This document shows positions 26,642-34,931 of a stretch of DNA of 64,000 nt, piece after piece (position 1 is the stretch's first letter; every line of letters starts with the position of its first letter). The position numbers were made by a program, and so were the translations under genes. The notes below the pieces were generated by a model, which had not been told where the DNA came from, did not search any database, and was given only the letters and a program-made list of their open reading frames with translations. Origin of the DNA: Flavobacterium sp. I3-2 (GTDB lineage: Bacteria > Bacteroidota > Bacteroidia > Flavobacteriales > Flavobacteriaceae); assembly GCF_013389595.1 (NCBI RefSeq), contig NZ_CP058306.1, forward strand, positions 2,914,001-2,978,000, read 5' to 3'.

Positions 26642-27954
26642 TTAGTTAAATTAATTTTAATTTTATTTATAGTTTGATTGTTGATTCTATAACGATTATC
26701 CATACGATGCCCTACTATCCAAATGATTTCCTGATTTCCATTTTCAAGAATCCAAGTAGCTTCTTTTTCGAAAATTGAAAATTTCTCATCTTTAAAAAAT
26801 TTAGAAACTTTCTTTTTACCTTTCATTCCAATTGGAAAAAAATAATCAGCTTCTTCCCAACGGCGTAGTTTTAATGGATATTTGAGTTGATTCGCATCAA
26901 CACAAATCTGATTTTTATTCTGAATATCATAATTTTCAGAAATCAAACTTTCAAATATAAGAGTTATTGGATAAACTATTGATTTATCTTTTTCAAAAAT
27001 TAAAAAAACATCATTATTTATTACTGAAATTTCTTTTAAAATAAGAGAATTCCTATTTTTTAAAAGAATATATTTAGTTGAAAGTATTTTTTTTCCAGTT
27101 TCTGCTTCTAAAAGATTACAAATATCATCCCAAGCAGTAAATCCAAAATCTTTAAACCATTGATATAAATAAGCTTTATAATTTTTAAACGCTTTTAATT
27201 TTTGAATATCAATCTCTAAAATGTAATCGGTTGAAATTGAAACTTGTTGCTTAACCATCTCAGAAGCATCGTCAGCTAAGTTTTTAATATCGTTAAGATT
27301 TGAAATTGTTTGCTGAAAGGATTGTAAAAAGTCAGCATTTTTTTCTTTTAAAATCGGAATTATATCATGTCTGATTTTATTGCGAAGATATTTTGTTGTT
27401 GCGTTTGAAGCATCTTCACGCCAAGCAATATTATTTTGAATGGCATAATCTAAAATCTGATTACGAGAAAAAATAAGTAATGGTCTTACGATTTGTTCAT
27501 TAATTTCAGGAATTCCTAACAAACCGTCTAAACCTGTTCCGCGTGTAAAATTTATCAGAAAAGTCTCAACCGAATCATCTAAATGATGTGCTGTTACTAA
27601 ATAATCTAAATTGTTATTTTTCAATAATTCATCAAACCATTGGTAACGTAATTCACGTGCAGCTATTTGAATTGATTGTTTATGTAATTCTGCATATGCT
27701 ACTGTATTAAAAGAATTTACAAAAAAATGAATGTTATTTTCATTACAATATTCTTTAACCAATTGCTCATCTAAATCGCTTGCTTCTGAACGAAGATTAA
27801 AATTACAATGCGCAACAGCAATTTGATATGGTGACTTTTTAAATAAATCTAAAAGTACCATACTATCAACTCCACCGCTAATTGCTAAAAGGATTTTTTT
27901 GTCTTGTAAAAAAGAAAATTTTTGATTTAAATGTTTTTGAAATTCGACTAACAT
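26638..27954 (-). CDS. tilS: tRNA(Ile)-lysidine synthase
   Basis: Modifies the wobble cytidine of the CAU anticodon in one isoleucine tRNA to lysidine, preventing its reading as methionine; essential in most bacteria. The N-type ATP pyrophosphatase loop SGGVDS is at residues 26-31, followed by HCNFNLR and the AHHLDDSVETFLINFTRG region. A C-terminal TilS substrate domain is present (LRRWEEADYFFPIGMKGKKKVSKFFKDEK, in parts). Length of 438 fits the longer form. It overlaps dsbD by 4 nt. Confidence 0.96.
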   Translation of the reverse strand: MLVEFQKHLNQKFSFLQDKKILLAISGGVDSMVLLDLFKKSPYQIAVAHCNFNLRSEASDLDEQLVKEYCNENNIHFFVNSFNTVAYAELHKQSIQIAARELRYQWFDELLKNNNLDYLVTAHHLDDSVETFLINFTRGTGLDGLLGIPEINEQIVRPLLIFSRNQILDYAIQNNIAWREDASNATTKYLRNKIRHDIIPILKEKNADFLQSFQQTISNLNDIKNLADDASEMVKQQVSISTDYILEIDIQKLKAFKNYKAYLYQWFKDFGFTAWDDICNLLEAETGKKILSTKYILLKNRNSLILKEISVINNDVFLIFEKDKSIVYPITLIFESLISENYDIQNKNQICVDANQLKYPLKLRRWEEADYFFPIGMKGKKKVSKFFKDEKFSIFEKEATWILENGNQEIIWIVGHRMDNRYRINNQTINKIKINLTK

Positions 27955-28009
27955 AATTGTTTAAAAAGTCTAAATTACAACTAAAAAATCATTAAGAATA
28001 TTAATACTA

Positions 28010-29302
28010 TTATAAATTTAAAACCTTTTTCATTGCAGCAGCTTTCAATAAACATTCGTCATATTCATTTTCTGGAATAGCTTCTGAAGTAATGGCACTT
28101 CCAACCGAAAAGGAAACATATTTTTCATCTTGATTATATAAAACACTTCGGATAACGACATTAAAATCAAAATCGTTAGTTGGTGTAAAATAACCTACCG
28201 CTCCACTGTACAAACCACGTTTAGTTTCTTCGAGTTTTTCGATAATTTGCATAGCCGAAAGTTTGGGGGCTCCCGTCATACTTCCCATCGGAAAAGTGGT
28301 TTTTAAGATATCAACTACGTTTATGTTTTCATCAACTTTCGAAACAATCGTTGAAATCATTTGATGCACTTGGTCAAAAGTATAAATTTTGCAAAGTTCT
28401 TCAACTTCAACAGATCCTTTACTTGCAGTTTTAGATAAATCGTTTCGAACCAAATCAACAATCATAATATTTTCTGCGCGTTCTTTGGGATTCGTTCTAA
28501 GATTTTCAATTAACACATCATCTTCTTCTTTATCTTGACCACGTTTTGCTGTTCCTTTAATTGGTTGAGAAATAATCTTTTTTCCTACTTTTTTAATGTA
28601 ACGCTCTGGCGAAGCGCTCATCAAAAAGTGATTATTATTTTTAAGAAACGACGCAAATGGCGGACGAGAAATCGCATTTAATTTTTCGAAAATTGAAGTA
28701 GGATTTATAATTGCATTAGCTGCATAAAATTCCATACAAAAATTAGCTTCATAAATATCACCACGTTGAATATGCTCTTTAACCTTTTCTACTTTAGATA
28801 AATAAGCATCTTTTGAAATTCGTTCTTTAATTATAATTTCAGAATGAGTTAAATCTTCACTTAAAGTAATATCAATAATTTCTTTAAAATCAGAATCTAA
28901 CTCATCATCACACATGTTCAAATAATGAAAATCTGCGAATGAATCTGAAACAAAGATTACTTTTTTAGGTTGAAAAAAAAACAAATCAGGAAATCCTAAT
29001 CCATCAAAATTATTTGAAGAAATCGCTTCGACGTCGTTTTTTAAATCATAAGATAAATATCCAAAAAGCCAATCGTTTAATTGATTTTGGTGTTCTTTTA
29101 ACTTATCGAAACCTTGAAATGTGTCGGTTTGTAAAGTCGTTAAGGCATCAAATGCAAATACAGCATCGAATGTGCTGTATTTTGCTTGATGTTTATTATT
29201 TTCTAAATAAGTAATTTCTCTGAATTGCTGTGTGAATTGCAAAAGTTTTTTCTTGAATTCATCCGCATTATTTATAGGAAATTGTTTAGAAATACGCTTC
29301 AT
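28010..29302 (-). CDS. pabB: Aminodeoxychorismate synthase component I
   Basis: Converts chorismate with ammonia to 4-amino-4-deoxychorismate for folate synthesis. The chorismate-binding domain covers most of the C-terminal 270 residues, with ISQPIKGTAKRG, RNDLSKTASKGSVEV and FPMGSMTGAPK motifs. The SMTGAPK segment supports PabB rather than TrpE. At 430 residues it lacks the fused PabA glutaminase and the fused PabC lyase, which must be elsewhere. It is directly adjacent to the flavin reductase gene upstream. Confidence 0.92.
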   Translation of the reverse strand: MKRISKQFPINNADEFKKKLLQFTQQFREITYLENNKHQAKYSTFDAVFAFDALTTLQTDTFQGFDKLKEHQNQLNDWLFGYLSYDLKNDVEAISSNNFDGLGFPDLFFFQPKKVIFVSDSFADFHYLNMCDDELDSDFKEIIDITLSEDLTHSEIIIKERISKDAYLSKVEKVKEHIQRGDIYEANFCMEFYAANAIINPTSIFEKLNAISRPPFASFLKNNNHFLMSASPERYIKKVGKKIISQPIKGTAKRGQDKEEDDVLIENLRTNPKERAENIMIVDLVRNDLSKTASKGSVEVEELCKIYTFDQVHQMISTIVSKVDENINVVDILKTTFPMGSMTGAPKLSAMQIIEKLEETKRGLYSGAVGYFTPTNDFDFNVVIRSVLYNQDEKYVSFSVGSAITSEAIPENEYDECLLKAAAMKKVLNL

Positions 29303-29824
29303 TTATTTTTTTATAAAATTTGAAATAATGGTTTCAAATTCAGTTTTCTTATCATTATCTGATATTTCTTGTTTTTCTGAATCGAAATATTGAGAAAACG
29401 ATGGAAATGTAAAGCTTTCTACATTTACAGCTCCATTTCTAGTACAAAAACCAACAGTAAATTCATTTGCTGACAATCCACCTCTTTGACCGTTTGATGT
29501 ACTCAAAACCAAAACATTCTTATCTGTAAATATTTTTTTGGTATGACGAGAAAGCCAATCTAAAATATTTTTCATAAATGCTGAAACATCGCTATTGTGC
29601 TCGTTTACTGAGATAATAAGATTTGAAGCAGTTGAAATTTGATTAGCTAAATGATTAATTAATTCAGGAAAACCATCCTTAATTTGAGCATCTTCACTAT
29701 ACATTGGAATATTCCAATTTTGAATATCAATAAATTCTACTTCCTGATTTTTTAGTAACGATAAAGTCAATTGTTTGTTTATTGACTTTGATGAGTTACT
29801 TCCTACAAATGCAATTGTTTTCAT
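29303..29824 (-). CDS. NAD(P)H-dependent FMN reductase-like protein
   Basis: A 173-residue flavodoxin-fold protein of the NADPH-dependent FMN reductase family. The FMN-phosphate loop is represented by FVGSNSSKSINKQL near residues 6-19, and a second flavin contact by LSTSNGQRGG near 106-115. It starts 1 nt after rluD and ends directly before pabB, so it is within an operon, but no functional link is obvious. Likely role is flavin or quinone reduction; the specific substrate is unknown. Confidence 0.85.
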   Translation of the reverse strand: MKTIAFVGSNSSKSINKQLTLSLLKNQEVEFIDIQNWNIPMYSEDAQIKDGFPELINHLANQISTASNLIISVNEHNSDVSAFMKNILDWLSRHTKKIFTDKNVLVLSTSNGQRGGLSANEFTVGFCTRNGAVNVESFTFPSFSQYFDSEKQEISDNDKKTEFETIISNFIKK

Positions 29825-29825
29825 A

Positions 29826-30878
29826 TTATTCGTCGTCTTCTACTACTTCGTGATTACTTGAATACGTTTTCCATTTTTGAATACAAGTTTGAATATCTTG
29901 AGGCAAATCTGTTTCAAAACGCATAAATTCTTTTTTAATTGGATGCATAAAACCTAAAGTTCTAGCATGTAAGGCTTGCCTAGGTAAAATCTGAAAACAG
30001 TTGTCAATAAACTGTTTGTATTTTGTAAAGGTAGTTCCTTTTAAAATCATATTTCCGCCGTAACGTTCGTCATTAAACAACGTATGTCCAATTGATTTTA
30101 AATGCACACGTATTTGATGTGTTCTTCCTGTTTCTAATCTACAAGAAACCAATGTAACATATCCTAAACGCTCTAACACTTTGTAATGTGTAACTGCATA
30201 CTTTGCTCCTGTTGAATCGTCTGGAAATGTAGCCATTTGCATACGATTTTTTACGTGACGACCTATATAACTTTCAATAGTTCCTTCATCTTCTACAACA
30301 TTTCCCCATACAATAGCAATATATTCACGCTCTGTTGTTTTAGCTGCAAATTGTTTTTGAAGTTCAGACATGGTCCAATCAGTTTTAGCTACAACCAATA
30401 ATCCAGATGTATCTTTATCGATTCGATGTACTAAACCAGGGCGTTCTGAGCTATTTAAAGGCAAATTTTCAAAATGATAAGCCAATGCATTTACCAAAGT
30501 TCCGGTATAATTTCCGTGACCTGGATGCACAACCAAACCTGCAGGTTTATTAATAACAAGTAAATCATCATCTTCGTAAACAATATCTAAAGGGATATTT
30601 TCTGGGATAATGATATTTTCAAACGGTGGTTGTTCCATTAAAACACGAACCACATCATTTGCTTTGACTTTATGATTTGATTTTACCGTAATATCATTAA
30701 CAAAAATATTTCCGTTTGTTGCAGCTTGTTGAATTTTATTACGTGTAGCATTTTCAACTAAATTCATCAAAAATTTATCTACGCGTAATGGAGCTTGTCC
30801 TTTACCTGCCTCGAATCTGAAGTGTTCAAATAAATCACCATCTAATTCGTCAGGTCCAATTGTATTATCTTCTAACAT
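29826..30878 (-). CDS. rluD: 23S rRNA pseudouridine synthase, RluD family
   Basis: Isomerises uridines to pseudouridine in 23S rRNA helix 69. The N-terminal S4 RNA-binding domain covers about residues 30-90 (VDKFLMNLVENATRNKIQ). The catalytic Asp154 sits in HRIDKDTSGL, and the LETGRTHQIRVH motif follows. Its 350-residue length is normal. The PASTA-protein gene is 5 nt upstream. Assignment to RluD, rather than another RluA-family enzyme, rests on domain layout and typical neighbourhood. Confidence 0.92.
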   Translation of the reverse strand: MLEDNTIGPDELDGDLFEHFRFEAGKGQAPLRVDKFLMNLVENATRNKIQQAATNGNIFVNDITVKSNHKVKANDVVRVLMEQPPFENIIIPENIPLDIVYEDDDLLVINKPAGLVVHPGHGNYTGTLVNALAYHFENLPLNSSERPGLVHRIDKDTSGLLVVAKTDWTMSELQKQFAAKTTEREYIAIVWGNVVEDEGTIESYIGRHVKNRMQMATFPDDSTGAKYAVTHYKVLERLGYVTLVSCRLETGRTHQIRVHLKSIGHTLFNDERYGGNMILKGTTFTKYKQFIDNCFQILPRQALHARTLGFMHPIKKEFMRFETDLPQDIQTCIQKWKTYSSNHEVVEDDE

Positions 30879-30883
30879 ATATT

Positions 30884-31507
30884 TTAAAAAATTGAATCAA
30901 CCGCAGGCGCGACATCTTCAAATGCATCATTAATTGTGTCTTGTTCAACTTTAAATCCTAACATACCGTCACCAACAACAAAGTCAATTTTCGAATTTTT
31001 CTGTACTTTATCTCCAGCACGTAAAATACGACCATCTTGTTCGACCTGAATTACAACATCTTTAGCTAAATGAGGTTCGTAACGAATTTCTCCTTTTTGT
31101 AATCCCATCGCTTCGATTGCGGCAATTGCATGACGTAAAGTCCTATCGTTTAAGTTAGGTAAACGTACAGATGAAAAACCTTTGGCATTTACTTTTACAT
31201 AAATTTTACGACCTTCTTTTACTTTAGAATCAAAAATAGGATCTTGATAAACAATAGTTAAAGGTGGATAATTTTTATCAAAGTCAACTGTGTCTAAAAC
31301 AATTAATTTCAAACCTTCTTGATCAAGCTTTTCTGTTGCTTGTTCAATAGTCATTTTAGTAAGATTTGGAAGTGCAATTTCATCTCCATGTTTAGTAAAA
31401 ATACCTAATGATTGTAGGGCAATAAAACCCAAAGCTAGGAAGATAACAATTGCTAAAAATAAAGAAACAAAAAATTGACGACTTTTTATAAAATTAAGCA
31501 AACTCAT
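30884..31507 (-). CDS. PASTA-domain membrane protein
   Basis: A 207-residue single-pass membrane protein. After a short cytosolic N-terminus, a transmembrane helix covers about residues 13-34, and two PASTA domains follow at roughly 40-108 and 113-183, with a short C-terminal tail. In Gram-positives PASTA repeats sit on Ser/Thr kinases or penicillin-binding proteins and bind peptidoglycan fragments. Here there is no kinase or transpeptidase domain. Position opposite ddl is consistent with a cell-wall role. First gene of the long minus-strand transcript. Confidence 0.9.
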   Translation of the reverse strand: MSLLNFIKSRQFFVSLFLAIVIFLALGFIALQSLGIFTKHGDEIALPNLTKMTIEQATEKLDQEGLKLIVLDTVDFDKNYPPLTIVYQDPIFDSKVKEGRKIYVKVNAKGFSSVRLPNLNDRTLRHAIAAIEAMGLQKGEIRYEPHLAKDVVIQVEQDGRILRAGDKVQKNSKIDFVVGDGMLGFKVEQDTINDAFEDVAPAVDSIF

Positions 31508-31522
31508 AAAATTTAATTTTCA

Positions 31523-31530
31523 CAAAGATA
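31523..31530 (-). promoter_or_regulatory. -7 box of the PASTA-rluD-pabB transcript
   Basis: Minus strand reads TATCTTTG, an exact TAnnTTTG match, ending 15 nt before the ATG. The -33 region has no clear TTG. Gene spacing downstream (5, 1 and 0 nt) means this is the main promoter of at least four genes. Confidence 0.6.
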
Positions 31531-31618
31531 TAAATAAATTGTTAGTAGCTTTTTTATAAATTTGTTTTGATAGATTTTTATTTCAAAAAAAATATATTCC
31601 TTTAACACAGAAATCTTT

Positions 31619-32599
31619 ATGAAAAAAGTTGCCATAATAATGGGCGGATATTCTAGTGAATATCAGATATCTTTGATAAGCGGAAACGTTGTTTCGCAGC
31701 AGTTAGATCGTTCAAAATACATTCCATATAAAATTCACATCTTAAAAAACAAATGGGTTTATGTCGATGAGAATGAAAATGAATTTTCAATTGACAAAAA
31801 TGATTTTTCAGTTGTTGTCGATAACCAAAAAATAACATTTGATGTGGTTTTCAACGCCATTCACGGAACTCCAGGTGAAGATGGATTAATGCAAGCTTAT
31901 TTACAATTGTTAAATATTCCACAAACCAGTTGTGATTTTTATCAAGCTGCATTAACTTTTAATAAAAGAGATTTACTTTCTGTTTTAAAACCTTATGGAA
32001 TTAAAACTGCAATTTCGTATTTAATAAACCAAGGAGATGCAATAAATACTGAAGAAATTATTAAACGAGTTGGATTACCTTGTTTTGTAAAACCAAATCG
32101 TTCGGGTTCTAGTTTTGGAATTTCGATGGTGAAAGAATCTGAAGATTTATTAACTGCTATCGAAAACGCGTATAAAGAAGATAACGAAATAATAATTGAA
32201 AGTTATTTAAAAGGAACTGAAGTCTCTGTTGGTGTTATTAATTACAAAGGCGAAATAATTGTTTTACCAATTACCGAAATTGTTTCTGAAAATGATTTCT
32301 TTGATTACGAAGCCAAATACCAAGGAAAATCTAGTGAAATAACTCCAGCTCGAATTTCTGAAGTAGAAAAAAATAAAGTTGAAGAAACTGCAAAACGTGT
32401 TTATAAAATTTTAAACATGAGCGGATTTTCTAGAAGTGAATTTATTTTAGTAGACGGAGAACCATTTATGTTAGAAATGAATACCATTCCAGGGTTAACT
32501 GCAGAAAGTATTTTGCCTCAACAAGCAAGAGCTGCAAACATAACATTACCTGAATTATTTGGTAATGCGATTGAATTAGCTTTAAATAAATTAAGATGA
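31619..32599 (+). CDS. ddl: D-alanine--D-alanine ligase
   Basis: ATP-grasp enzyme making the D-Ala-D-Ala dipeptide for peptidoglycan precursors. Visible features: the N-terminal MGGYSSEYQISLISG loop, the central PCFVKPNRSGSSFGISMV ATP-binding segment, and the C-terminal FMLEMNTIPGLTAESILP metal- and substrate-binding region. The 326-residue length is typical. It overlaps the next gene, coaD, by 4 nt (ATGA), so the two are translationally coupled. Confidence 0.97.
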   Translation: MKKVAIIMGGYSSEYQISLISGNVVSQQLDRSKYIPYKIHILKNKWVYVDENENEFSIDKNDFSVVVDNQKITFDVVFNAIHGTPGEDGLMQAYLQLLNIPQTSCDFYQAALTFNKRDLLSVLKPYGIKTAISYLINQGDAINTEEIIKRVGLPCFVKPNRSGSSFGISMVKESEDLLTAIENAYKEDNEIIIESYLKGTEVSVGVINYKGEIIVLPITEIVSENDFFDYEAKYQGKSSEITPARISEVEKNKVEETAKRVYKILNMSGFSRSEFILVDGEPFMLEMNTIPGLTAESILPQQARAANITLPELFGNAIELALNKLR

Positions 32600-33048
32600 G
32601 AAAAGCAGTTTTTCCAGGTTCTTTTGACCCAATTACAAACGGTCATGAAGATATTATTCGTAGAGCCATTCCGTTATTCGACGAAATTATTGTAGCAATT
32701 GGCGTAAATGCCGACAAAAAATACATGTTTACTTTAGAAGAACGCAAACATTTTATTGAAGAAACTTTTAAAGATGAACCAAAAATAAAAGTTGAAACGT
32801 ATCAAGGTTTAACAATTGATTTTTGTAAAGAGAAAAATGCGCAATTCATTTTACGAGGATTGAGAAATCCGGCTGATTTTGAATTCGAAAAAGCAATCGC
32901 ACATACCAATCGCGTTTTGTCAAAAATAGAAACCGTTTTTTTACTTACGGCAGCAAGTACATCTTACATCAGTTCGAGTATTGTTCGAGATGTTTTAAGA
33001 AATGGTGGTGATTATACTGTTTTAGTTCCTAAGGCAGTTAGAAAATAA
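32596..33048 (+). CDS. coaD: Pantetheine-phosphate adenylyltransferase
   Basis: Penultimate step of coenzyme A synthesis: transfers AMP from ATP to 4'-phosphopantetheine. The TNGH motif at residues 14-17 inside FPGSFDPITNGH is the family form of HxGH, and SYISSSIVRDV near 126-136 is the second nucleotide-binding loop. Length of 150 is standard. It is coupled to ddl by a 4-nt overlap. A half-formed terminator-like arm follows its stop codon. Confidence 0.97.
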   Translation: MRKAVFPGSFDPITNGHEDIIRRAIPLFDEIIVAIGVNADKKYMFTLEERKHFIEETFKDEPKIKVETYQGLTIDFCKEKNAQFILRGLRNPADFEFEKAIAHTNRVLSKIETVFLLTAASTSYISSSIVRDVLRNGGDYTVLVPKAVRK

Positions 33049-33071
33049 AAAAAGTCCGATTGAAAAATCTT

Positions 33072-33119
33072 AAATGACATGTCCCAAAAAGTTGGTTATA
33101 AATTTGAGACATGTTATTT
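33072..33119. repeat. 48-bp imperfect inverted repeat, possible insertion-sequence relic
   Basis: Left arm aaatgacatgtccc (33072-33085) and right arm gagacatgttattt (33106-33119) are inverted copies with two mismatches, around a 20-bp centre. Read inward, both ends begin catgtcycaaa, like terminal inverted repeats pushed together. It directly follows an arm aaagtccgatt whose expected partner ggactttt is missing behind coaD. Confidence 0.4.
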
Positions 33120-33230
33120 TACTTTTTTTAATCTATATTTTTGTTCAGATTGCAATAAAACTTCGATCTAAAGTTCTACATTTAGTTTTTATTCTTCAAG
33201 AAAAATTGAAGAAAAACAAATCAAACTTAA

Positions 33231-33875
33231 ATGAGTACAATTTATATTTTTAGTGGTTTGGGCGCTGATTATCGTGCATTTGAAAAAATTGATTTTGGAA
33301 ATCTTCAGATTGTACATATCAGTTGGATTTCCCCTCAAAAAAATGAAACTATTGAAAACTACGCACAGACAATTTCAGAAAAAATACTAGACGAAAACCC
33401 CATTTTAATAGGGCTTTCATTTGGCGGAATGATGCTAATGGAAATAGCCAAAATTAAAAAAGCAAAGCAAATTATTTTAATTTCATCGGCAAAAACAAAA
33501 TATGAACTTCCATGGCTTTATCGTTTTTTAGGCAAAATAAAAGCGACTAAACTAATACCTAATTCTATTTTAACTAAATCAAATTTTGTTTTAAATTGGT
33601 TATTTGGAGCAAATTCAATCGAAGAAAAACAATTGCTAAAAGCTATTATAAAAGATACTGATATTCTTTTTATGAAATGGGCTATCAACGAAATTTCTCA
33701 TTGGAAAAATGTTGAAATCCCAACTAATGTTATTCATATTCATGGTAATAATGATAAAATTATTCCAATCAGAAATGTAGAAGCTGACTTTACAATTCAA
33801 AATGGAAGTCATCTAATGACATTAAATAAATCTAAAGAAATAAAAGACATTATTTTCAAAATTTGTAAAACCTAA
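33231..33875 (+). CDS. Alpha/beta hydrolase fold protein
   Basis: A 214-residue cytosolic serine hydrolase. The nucleophile elbow GLSFGG places the catalytic Ser near residue 63; likely partners are the Asp in HGNNDKIIP near 172 and the His in NGSHLM near 194. The N-terminal strand-loop YIFSGLGADYRAF forms the oxyanion hole. Substrate unknown. It stands alone, after a 180-nt gap, convergent with the AlgX-like gene. A perfect 8-bp hairpin ttcttcaa/ttgaagaa at 33192-33213 lies just before its start. Confidence 0.85.
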   Translation: MSTIYIFSGLGADYRAFEKIDFGNLQIVHISWISPQKNETIENYAQTISEKILDENPILIGLSFGGMMLMEIAKIKKAKQIILISSAKTKYELPWLYRFLGKIKATKLIPNSILTKSNFVLNWLFGANSIEEKQLLKAIIKDTDILFMKWAINEISHWKNVEIPTNVIHIHGNNDKIIPIRNVEADFTIQNGSHLMTLNKSKEIKDIIFKICKT

Positions 33876-33877
33876 AA

Positions 33878-34921
33878 TTATTTTGTTTCCGATATAATTT
33901 GTTCTGCTACTGCTTTTGAACCCAAAAATGACCAATGTGTATCATCATAAAAATAAAAGTCCTTTTTGTTATTATTATCAAATGCATTCACACTTTTTAA
34001 CGGATTTACATAAATATATTTTTTAGTTGTATTTTCTATTTCACTTAAAATAATAGGTTTTTCAATCTTTTTTTCTGTAATTATATAATCATAATATGCA
34101 GTCAATTTATTTGGAGCTGGTAAAAAAACTAATTTTACATTTTGTTTTTCTAATTCAATTTGCAAACTTTCAAGAGCTTTTTTTAAATTTTCAATATTAT
34201 TTGGCCAATTATTATCAGCAAGTAAATCTAAATCTTCATGATAACAAAAAACTTCATTTTTATCTACAGAAAATAAATTTTTCTTGGTATTGAAACGATA
34301 AATTTGATTAAAATCTTCTGCTTCATTAAAATATCTAAAAGTATTAAAAGGTAAAGTAAATATAGATTTATTTGGAAATTCTTTATCAGTTAACTTAAAA
34401 TGAAAATCTCTCTCAGCTTCATAAAAAGGCGGTTCATATTTCGTTTTTTCAATTGTAATATTTGGGTCAAAAGTATTTCCTCTATAAGCTAAATATCGCT
34501 CTACACTTTCTACAACAGCAAATTCTATTTTATTATTTCTAAAAAAATCAGTTTTTGTTAATGCATAAAGCGTTTGTATTGGATTGTCATTTACTAATAA
34601 ATTCAAATGTAGTGAAGCAACTTTTTCATTGCTCAAAAAACCTAAATAATTTTTGTATCCATTTTTATCATTTGTAAATGAATCGCCAACTAAAAAATAT
34701 TTAATGCTTTTGCCACTTGTATTTATATCATTAATTTCTTCAAAATAAGTTTGATTTTCTAATTCATTTGTCAAGTTATTTCGATATGATGGAAACATTT
34801 CGTACATCTGACCAACACGAATTAAATCACCATTTTTAGTATTAAATAAAAAAAGAGCAATTAACTGTAAAACAATAAATGGCGAAATAAACAACGTTGT
34901 TTTTATTATAAATTTTTTCAT
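33878..34921 (-). CDS. AlgX/AlgJ-like SGNH O-acetylation protein
   Basis: A 347-residue protein with one N-terminal transmembrane helix (about residues 7-27) and a periplasmic SGNH-type domain. The Ser nucleophile is in VGDSFTND near 79 and the DDTHWSFLGSKAVAEQI block, with the conserved Asp-His pair, is near the C-terminus. This is the AlgX/AlgJ/DHHW pattern of proteins that pass acetyl groups onto exported polysaccharide. It lies 10 nt behind the MBOAT gene, which would supply acetyl groups across the membrane. The acceptor glycan is unknown. Confidence 0.85.
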   Translation of the reverse strand: MKKFIIKTTLFISPFIVLQLIALFLFNTKNGDLIRVGQMYEMFPSYRNNLTNELENQTYFEEINDINTSGKSIKYFLVGDSFTNDKNGYKNYLGFLSNEKVASLHLNLLVNDNPIQTLYALTKTDFFRNNKIEFAVVESVERYLAYRGNTFDPNITIEKTKYEPPFYEAERDFHFKLTDKEFPNKSIFTLPFNTFRYFNEAEDFNQIYRFNTKKNLFSVDKNEVFCYHEDLDLLADNNWPNNIENLKKALESLQIELEKQNVKLVFLPAPNKLTAYYDYIITEKKIEKPIILSEIENTTKKYIYVNPLKSVNAFDNNNKKDFYFYDDTHWSFLGSKAVAEQIISETK

Positions 34922-34931
34922 TTTTTGTTAG

